Of a DNA stretch of 15,819 bases, positions 12,525 through 15,819 are shown piece by piece. Within the stretch, counting starts at the first letter, position 1; the number at the start of each line of letters is the position of its first letter. The notes beneath the pieces were generated by a model. That model worked only from the letters and a program-made list of their open reading frames with translations, did not search any database and had not been told where the DNA came from. The stretch is from contig JAGWMT010000050.1 in assembly GCA_028871595.1 (NCBI GenBank), positions 1 to 15,819 of the forward strand. The letters run 5' to 3'. The DNA comes from Elusimicrobiota bacterium. Lineage in GTDB: Bacteria; Elusimicrobiota; Elusimicrobia; UBA1565; UBA9628. The position numbers were made by a program, and so were the translations under genes.

Positions 12525-13738
12525 GACAGTTGTTCGGACAACGGAAAGACATCAATCTCGGTTCCGGCCGCGAGCGAAGCCCCGGCTTCCGGCAGCACGG
12601 CCCAGCAATCGGCCGACAATAACGAATGGATTTGGAACGACGCCTGGCCCGGCAATATGTCCACGGAACCGAGGGAAGTACGGCGCGCTTTGAAGAAACA
12701 GCGCAACCCTTCGGGTTTGTCCACGTTCTTCTCCAGGCGAGCGCGAAACGGCGCTTCATGAGGGCGACCCAACATCTCGCGAAGACAGGGCTCGACGAAG
12801 AAGCGCAATCCGACCACGGTCGAGATCGGATTTCCGGGAAGGCCGAAGAAGAACGGGCCGCGCTTGAACAGCGCGAAGAGGCCCGGCTTCCCGGGGCGGA
12901 TCGCTGTTTTATGAAAAAAGATATTGGCGCCTAAAGAACCGATCGTCTCGGGGACGTAATCGGCGGCGCCCATGGAGACGGCCCCGGTGGTTAAAACGAC
13001 GTCAAACTTCGAGGCGAGCGCTTTTTCAAGAAGAAAACGGAATTGCACGGGATCATCCGATGATATGCCAAAGAACTGGAAATCAGCGCCAAGGCTCGTC
13101 ACGGCGGCGGCGAGATAGGTGGAGCTCGCGTCTCGAATCTGGCCCGGCTTGAGTTCGGCCTCGGGTGAAACCAATTCCTTGCCGGTGGAGATCAGCGCGA
13201 CCCGCGGCTTGCGCCGCACCGGAACCTTGGCGATGCCCACGGCGGCCAGCGCCAGGAGGTGCCGCGCGCCCAGCCGCGTGCCGGCGGGGCAGACTTCGCC
13301 GCCGGCGGGGAAGTCCCGGCCCGCGCCGCGGATATAGTCGCCGGATTCGACGGGTTCCAATATGTCGACGAATCCGCCGTCCGCGTCGCGCGTCTTCTCC
13401 ACGGGTATCACGGCATCGCAGCCGGCGGGGATGGGGGCGCCGGTCATGATGCGCCAAGCGCCGCCGGATTCGACGGCGCAACGGGGAACGTCGCCCGCCA
13501 TGATGGTGCCTAAGACGGGGAGACGCGCCGGGACGGTCACCCCCTTCGCCGCGGCGAGGGCATAACCATCCATGGAGGAGTTGTCGAACGGGGGAATCGC
13601 CTCGCGGCTGGTCAGGGCGCGGGAGGTCGTGCGGCCCAGCGCCTCGGCCAAGGGGACTTCTTCCTCGTTTAAGAAGCGGCCGCGCTCGTTGCGCGCCGCG
13701 CCGCGGAGGATGGCCAGCGCGTCGGCGTACGGCAGCAT
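12521..13738 (-). CDS. moeA: Molybdopterin molybdotransferase MoeA
   Basis: The protein has 405 residues, the normal length. Motifs in order: PPFDNSSMDGYAL (49-61), RIMTGAPIPAGCDAVIPVE (96-114), STGKELV (184-190), TTGAVSMGAADYV (250-262, with D260 at the catalytic Asp position; the usual GGVS is GAVS here), RPGKPGLFAL (281-290) and FGLPGNPIST (298-307). Domain IV ends at LSEQLS. MoeA inserts molybdate into adenylylated molybdopterin supplied by MogA. The start ATG 13738 follows the stop of the MoaC-MoaB fusion by 1 nt (TGAGATG), and its stop overlaps moaD, so co-translation is likely. In IRDASSTYLAA the DSN usually found in the family is DAS, a small deviation. Confidence 0.95.
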   Translation of the reverse strand: MLPYADALAILRGAARNERGRFLNEEEVPLAEALGRTTSRALTSREAIPPFDNSSMDGYALAAAKGVTVPARLPVLGTIMAGDVPRCAVESGGAWRIMTGAPIPAGCDAVIPVEKTRDADGGFVDILEPVESGDYIRGAGRDFPAGGEVCPAGTRLGARHLLALAAVGIAKVPVRRKPRVALISTGKELVSPEAELKPGQIRDASSTYLAAAVTSLGADFQFFGISSDDPVQFRFLLEKALASKFDVVLTTGAVSMGAADYVPETIGSLGANIFFHKTAIRPGKPGLFALFKRGPFFFGLPGNPISTVVGLRFFVEPCLREMLGRPHEAPFRARLEKNVDKPEGLRCFFKARRTSLGSVDILPGQASFQIHSLLSADCWAVLPEAGASLAAGTEIDVFPLSEQLS

Positions 13739-13739
13739 C

Positions 13740-14693
13740 TCAGTGCGCGCCGCCCCGCGCGATGTGGACCGCGTGGGGCAGAAGGGCGCTCAGGACGGCC
13801 AGACCGTCGCGCACGCCGCCGGGGCTGCCGGGCAAGGACACGATCACGCACTCGCCGCGCTGGCCGGCGAGGGAACGCGACAGCGGCGCCGTGGCCGGGC
13901 CGACGCCGCGCAGGGCCTCGCCGATGCCGGGGATCAGGCGGTGGCAGACGGAGGCCGCCGATTCGGGCGTCACGTCGCGGGGAGACAGGCCGGTGCCGCC
14001 GGTGAGGACCACGGCGCGCGCGCCCTTCGCGGCGCGCACGATGGCGGCGGAGATGAGCTCCCGGTCGTCGGAGACGAGCAGCGGGCGCTTCACGGAAAAT
14101 CCCATGGCGCGCAGGCCTTCGACCAAGAGCGGGCCGGAGCGGTCCACGGCCTTGCCGGCGCTGACGCGGTCGCTGACCGTGATGGCGACGGCGGGCCCCA
14201 GGCGCGGCGGCTTGGCGGCGCGCGGCGCCGGGACGGCCTTCTCCGCGGGATGCGTCCAGTAGCCCTTCTTTCCGCCCTCTTTGAACGCGAGGCGGATGTC
14301 CTCGACGGTGAGGGCGGGATCGACGGGCTTCACCAAATCATAGACGCACAGCAGGGCGCCGCTGACGCCGGCCAGCGCCTCCATCTCGACGCCGGTCTTG
14401 GCGACCGTCGCCGCCAGGCAGCGGGCGCGCACGCCGGGCAAGGACGGGTCCAGGACGAAGTCCACGGTGACCACGTCGAGCGGGAGGGGGTGGCACAACG
14501 GCAGGAGCTCGGCGGTGCGCTTGGCGGCCATGATGCCGGCCGTCTCGGCCAGGCTCAGGGCGTCGCCCTTGGGCAGTTTCCCGTCGCGCAGGAGGGCGAA
14601 GGCCTTGCGGCCCATGCGCAGCGCCCCGACGGCGCCGGCGCGGCGGCTCGTCGGGAGCTTCGCGCCGACGTCGGCCATCCGCGCGCGGCCCAT
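13740..14693 (-). CDS. moaCB: MoaC-MoaB/MogA fusion protein
   Basis: The 317-residue protein has two domains. Residues 1-150 are cyclic pyranopterin monophosphate synthase (MoaC): LPKGDALSLAETAGIMAAKR (40-59), LLPLCHPLPLD (63-73), VAKTGVEMEAL (97-107) and YDLVKPVD (118-125). K42, D119 and K122 correspond to the catalytic lysines and aspartate of E. coli MoaC. After a Pro/Ala linker (151-167), residues 168-317 are a MogA/MoaB domain: AITVSDRVSAG (170-180), VVLTGGTGLSPRDVTPES (228-245) and SLPGSPGGVRDGLA (286-299), the molybdopterin adenylyltransferase fold. Such MoaC/MoaB fusions are known. ATG 14693 has GGAGG 5 nt upstream, inside the moaA 3' end, 1 nt after its stop. This gives steps 1 and 3 of the pathway in one polypeptide. 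Confidence 0.93.
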   Translation of the reverse strand: MGRARMADVGAKLPTSRRAGAVGALRMGRKAFALLRDGKLPKGDALSLAETAGIMAAKRTAELLPLCHPLPLDVVTVDFVLDPSLPGVRARCLAATVAKTGVEMEALAGVSGALLCVYDLVKPVDPALTVEDIRLAFKEGGKKGYWTHPAEKAVPAPRAAKPPRLGPAVAITVSDRVSAGKAVDRSGPLLVEGLRAMGFSVKRPLLVSDDRELISAAIVRAAKGARAVVLTGGTGLSPRDVTPESAASVCHRLIPGIGEALRGVGPATAPLSRSLAGQRGECVIVSLPGSPGGVRDGLAVLSALLPHAVHIARGGAH

Positions 14694-14694
14694 G

Positions 14695-15669
14695 TCAGCC
14701 TCCGATCCCGGCGAAGTGGCGCGTGTTGCCGATGCGGCCTTCAGGGAGGTAGTGAGAAACATCTTTCCGTCCGATCAAAGATCGGACGGATTCCTGAAGG
14801 TCGGTCTTCTGGGAATCGCTCTGCAACAGGGGGCGCAACGAATGTTCGCCTTCGGCGAACAGACATAATCTCAGGCGGCCCCGGCTCGTGACGCGCAGAC
14901 GGTTGCAGGTGGCGCAAAAATTGTTGGCATACGGCGCGATCACGCCGACGGAGCCTGCATGGCCGTTCTTGGTGAATTTTCGCGCGGGGCCGTCGGCCTC
15001 GGCGCGCGGCGTTTCGTTCCAACCGTTTCCGTTCAGCCATTCGACGAGCGCTTCGGCTTTCAGGTGACGTTGGGTGAAAAAATCCATGTTGTCGCCCGTG
15101 GGCATCAGTTCGATGAAGCGGACGGCCAGGTCCCGCTCGCGGGTCAACTCGACGAAGCGGGAGAATTCCCCGTCGTTGAAGCCCTTCATCAGCACGGCGT
15201 TGAGCTTGACCGTCATGCCCAGGTCCGCCGCGCGCGAGATTCCGTCCAGGATTTTGGGCAGGTCGTCGCGGCCGGTGATCTCCTTGAAACGCGCCGCGTC
15301 CAAGCTGTCCACGCTGACGTTGACGGCGGACACGCCCGCGTCGGCCAAATCGCCTGCCAGAGCCGCGAGGCGCGAACCGTTGGTGGATAAGGCCACGCGC
15401 CTTATGCCGGGCGTGCCCGCGACCGCGCGCGCGATCGCGACGATGTCCTTGCGCACCGTGGGCTCTCCACCGGTCAGGCGCACTTTCCAAAAACCCATGC
15501 CGGCGAAGGCGGCGACCAGGCGGCGGATTTCGTCCACGGAGAGGGGCGGCTCGGATTCTTCCTTATGATAGCCGTGAGGCAGGCAGTATTGGCAGCGGTA
15601 GTCGCAGGCGTCCTCGACGGACAGGCGCAGGTAGGAGAACGTGCGGCCGTGGGAATCGACGAGGGTCAC
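14695..15669 (-). CDS. moaA: GTP 3',8-cyclase MoaA
   Basis: This is a 324-residue radical SAM enzyme. The first [4Fe-4S] cluster is held by CDYRCQYC (C22, C26, C29). VRLTGGEPTVRKDI (63-76) is the SAM-binding GGE region, followed by LSTNGSRL and VSVDSLDAARF. The second cluster is held by CATC (C252, C255) and C269 in RGRLRLCLF. The C-terminal Gly-Gly (GIGG) needed for activity is present. With the MoaC domain it converts GTP to cyclic pyranopterin monophosphate. The only possible start near the conserved LVDSHGRTFSYLRLS is GTG 15669, because an in-frame stop lies four codons upstream. GAAGGG abuts the GTG with no spacing, but TAGAAT ends 6 nt before it, which suggests leaderless expression. 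First recognised gene of the operon, 25 nt from the Gly-rich gene. Confidence 0.95.
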   Translation of the reverse strand: MTLVDSHGRTFSYLRLSVEDACDYRCQYCLPHGYHKEESEPPLSVDEIRRLVAAFAGMGFWKVRLTGGEPTVRKDIVAIARAVAGTPGIRRVALSTNGSRLAALAGDLADAGVSAVNVSVDSLDAARFKEITGRDDLPKILDGISRAADLGMTVKLNAVLMKGFNDGEFSRFVELTRERDLAVRFIELMPTGDNMDFFTQRHLKAEALVEWLNGNGWNETPRAEADGPARKFTKNGHAGSVGVIAPYANNFCATCNRLRVTSRGRLRLCLFAEGEHSLRPLLQSDSQKTDLQESVRSLIGRKDVSHYLPEGRIGNTRHFAGIGG

Positions 15670-15675
15670 CCCTTC

Positions 15676-15681
15676 ATTCTA
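15676..15681 (-). promoter_or_regulatory. Extended -10-like TGGTAGAAT before moaA
   Basis: Minus strand TGG then TAGAAT, then GAAGGG, then GTG. It carries the TG of an extended -10. The transcription start would fall at the GTG. A weak GTTCCA lies 17 nt upstream, within the end of the Gly-rich gene. Confidence 0.5.
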
Positions 15682-15694
15682 CCAGGACGGGGCC

Positions 15695-15819
15695 TTACTG
15701 GAACAGCTTCTTGGCCAGAAAATGCCCGGCCAGGCCGCCGATGGCCGCGCCGACCAAGGCGCCGATGGGGCCGCCCAGGAAGAAGCCGATCAAGCCGCCC
15801 AGGAGCCCGCCGCCGCCGG
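15695..15819 (-). CDS. Gly-zipper membrane protein, C-terminal end only
   Basis: Forty-one codons enter from the right edge and end at a TAA (15695-15697). The peptide is a run of Gly-x-x-x-Gly repeats (GLLGGLIGFFLGGPIGALVG, then AAIGGLAGHF) and ends LAKKLFQ. Glycine-zipper segments like this form tightly packed membrane hairpins in outer-membrane lipoproteins and related proteins. Too little is visible to name the family. It lies 25 nt upstream of moaA in the same direction. Confidence 0.6.
   Translation of the reverse strand, partial: GGGGLLGGLIGFFLGGPIGALVGAAIGGLAGHFLAKKLFQ

Noticed and set aside
13572..14891. Long open frame (439 codons) on the + strand
   Set aside because: It is antisense to moeA and moaCB and of low complexity (Gly/Ala/Arg/Asp). 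The opposite strand carries clear molybdopterin enzymes.

Overview
The window is GC-rich and densely coded, with bacterial gene order, near-zero spacing and many stop/start overlaps. No rRNA, tRNA, CRISPR array or complete mobile element was seen. Two or three of the predicted exported proteins carry a signal peptide followed by a long Pro/Ala-rich stretch. From memory this resembles Elusimicrobiota proteins; the phylum assignment is an inference and not proven by anything here.

Layout. (a) 1-5559, all on the minus strand, read from right to left: a secreted lytic transglycosylase, a polytopic membrane protein of unknown function, a hemerythrin-like protein 4 nt behind it, an MFS transporter whose frame is broken at a run of 12 C (read on its own strand), a coiled-coil protein built of nine-residue repeats, and an unrecognised protein cut by the left edge. 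(b) 5560-5900 is a gene-free, structured spacer with a 20-bp palindrome, hairpins and a strong terminator. (c) 5901-9121: S-adenosylhomocysteine hydrolase (ahcY, minus strand) is divergent from an MscS-type channel whose stop overlaps the start of a SAM-dependent methyltransferase. (d) 9167-10312 is a secreted HExxH metallopeptidase. (e) 10420-15669 is a minus-strand molybdenum-cofactor operon, moaA, moaC-moaB/mogA fusion, moeA, moaD, moaE, followed by a YaeQ-like protein and a ChaN-like protein. A Gly-zipper protein enters at the right edge.

How the genes fit together. MoaA and the MoaC part make cyclic pyranopterin monophosphate, MoaD/MoaE add the dithiolene sulfur, and the MogA-like domain and MoeA insert molybdenum. 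The MoaD-activating enzyme and sulfur donor are not in the window. AhcY removes the SAH that methyltransferases such as its divergent neighbour produce. The transglycosylase, membrane protein and hemerythrin may form an envelope/redox group.

Most notable observation: five genes without a usable Shine-Dalgarno sequence (moaA, chaN-like, metallopeptidase, 327-residue membrane protein, mscS) each have a -10-like hexamer (TAGAAT, TAGAAT, TAGACT, TATACT, CATAAT) ending 6 or 7 nt before the start codon. This is the geometry expected for leaderless mRNAs. Genes with good Shine-Dalgarno sequences (ahcY, transglycosylase, hemerythrin, YaeQ-like) lack it.
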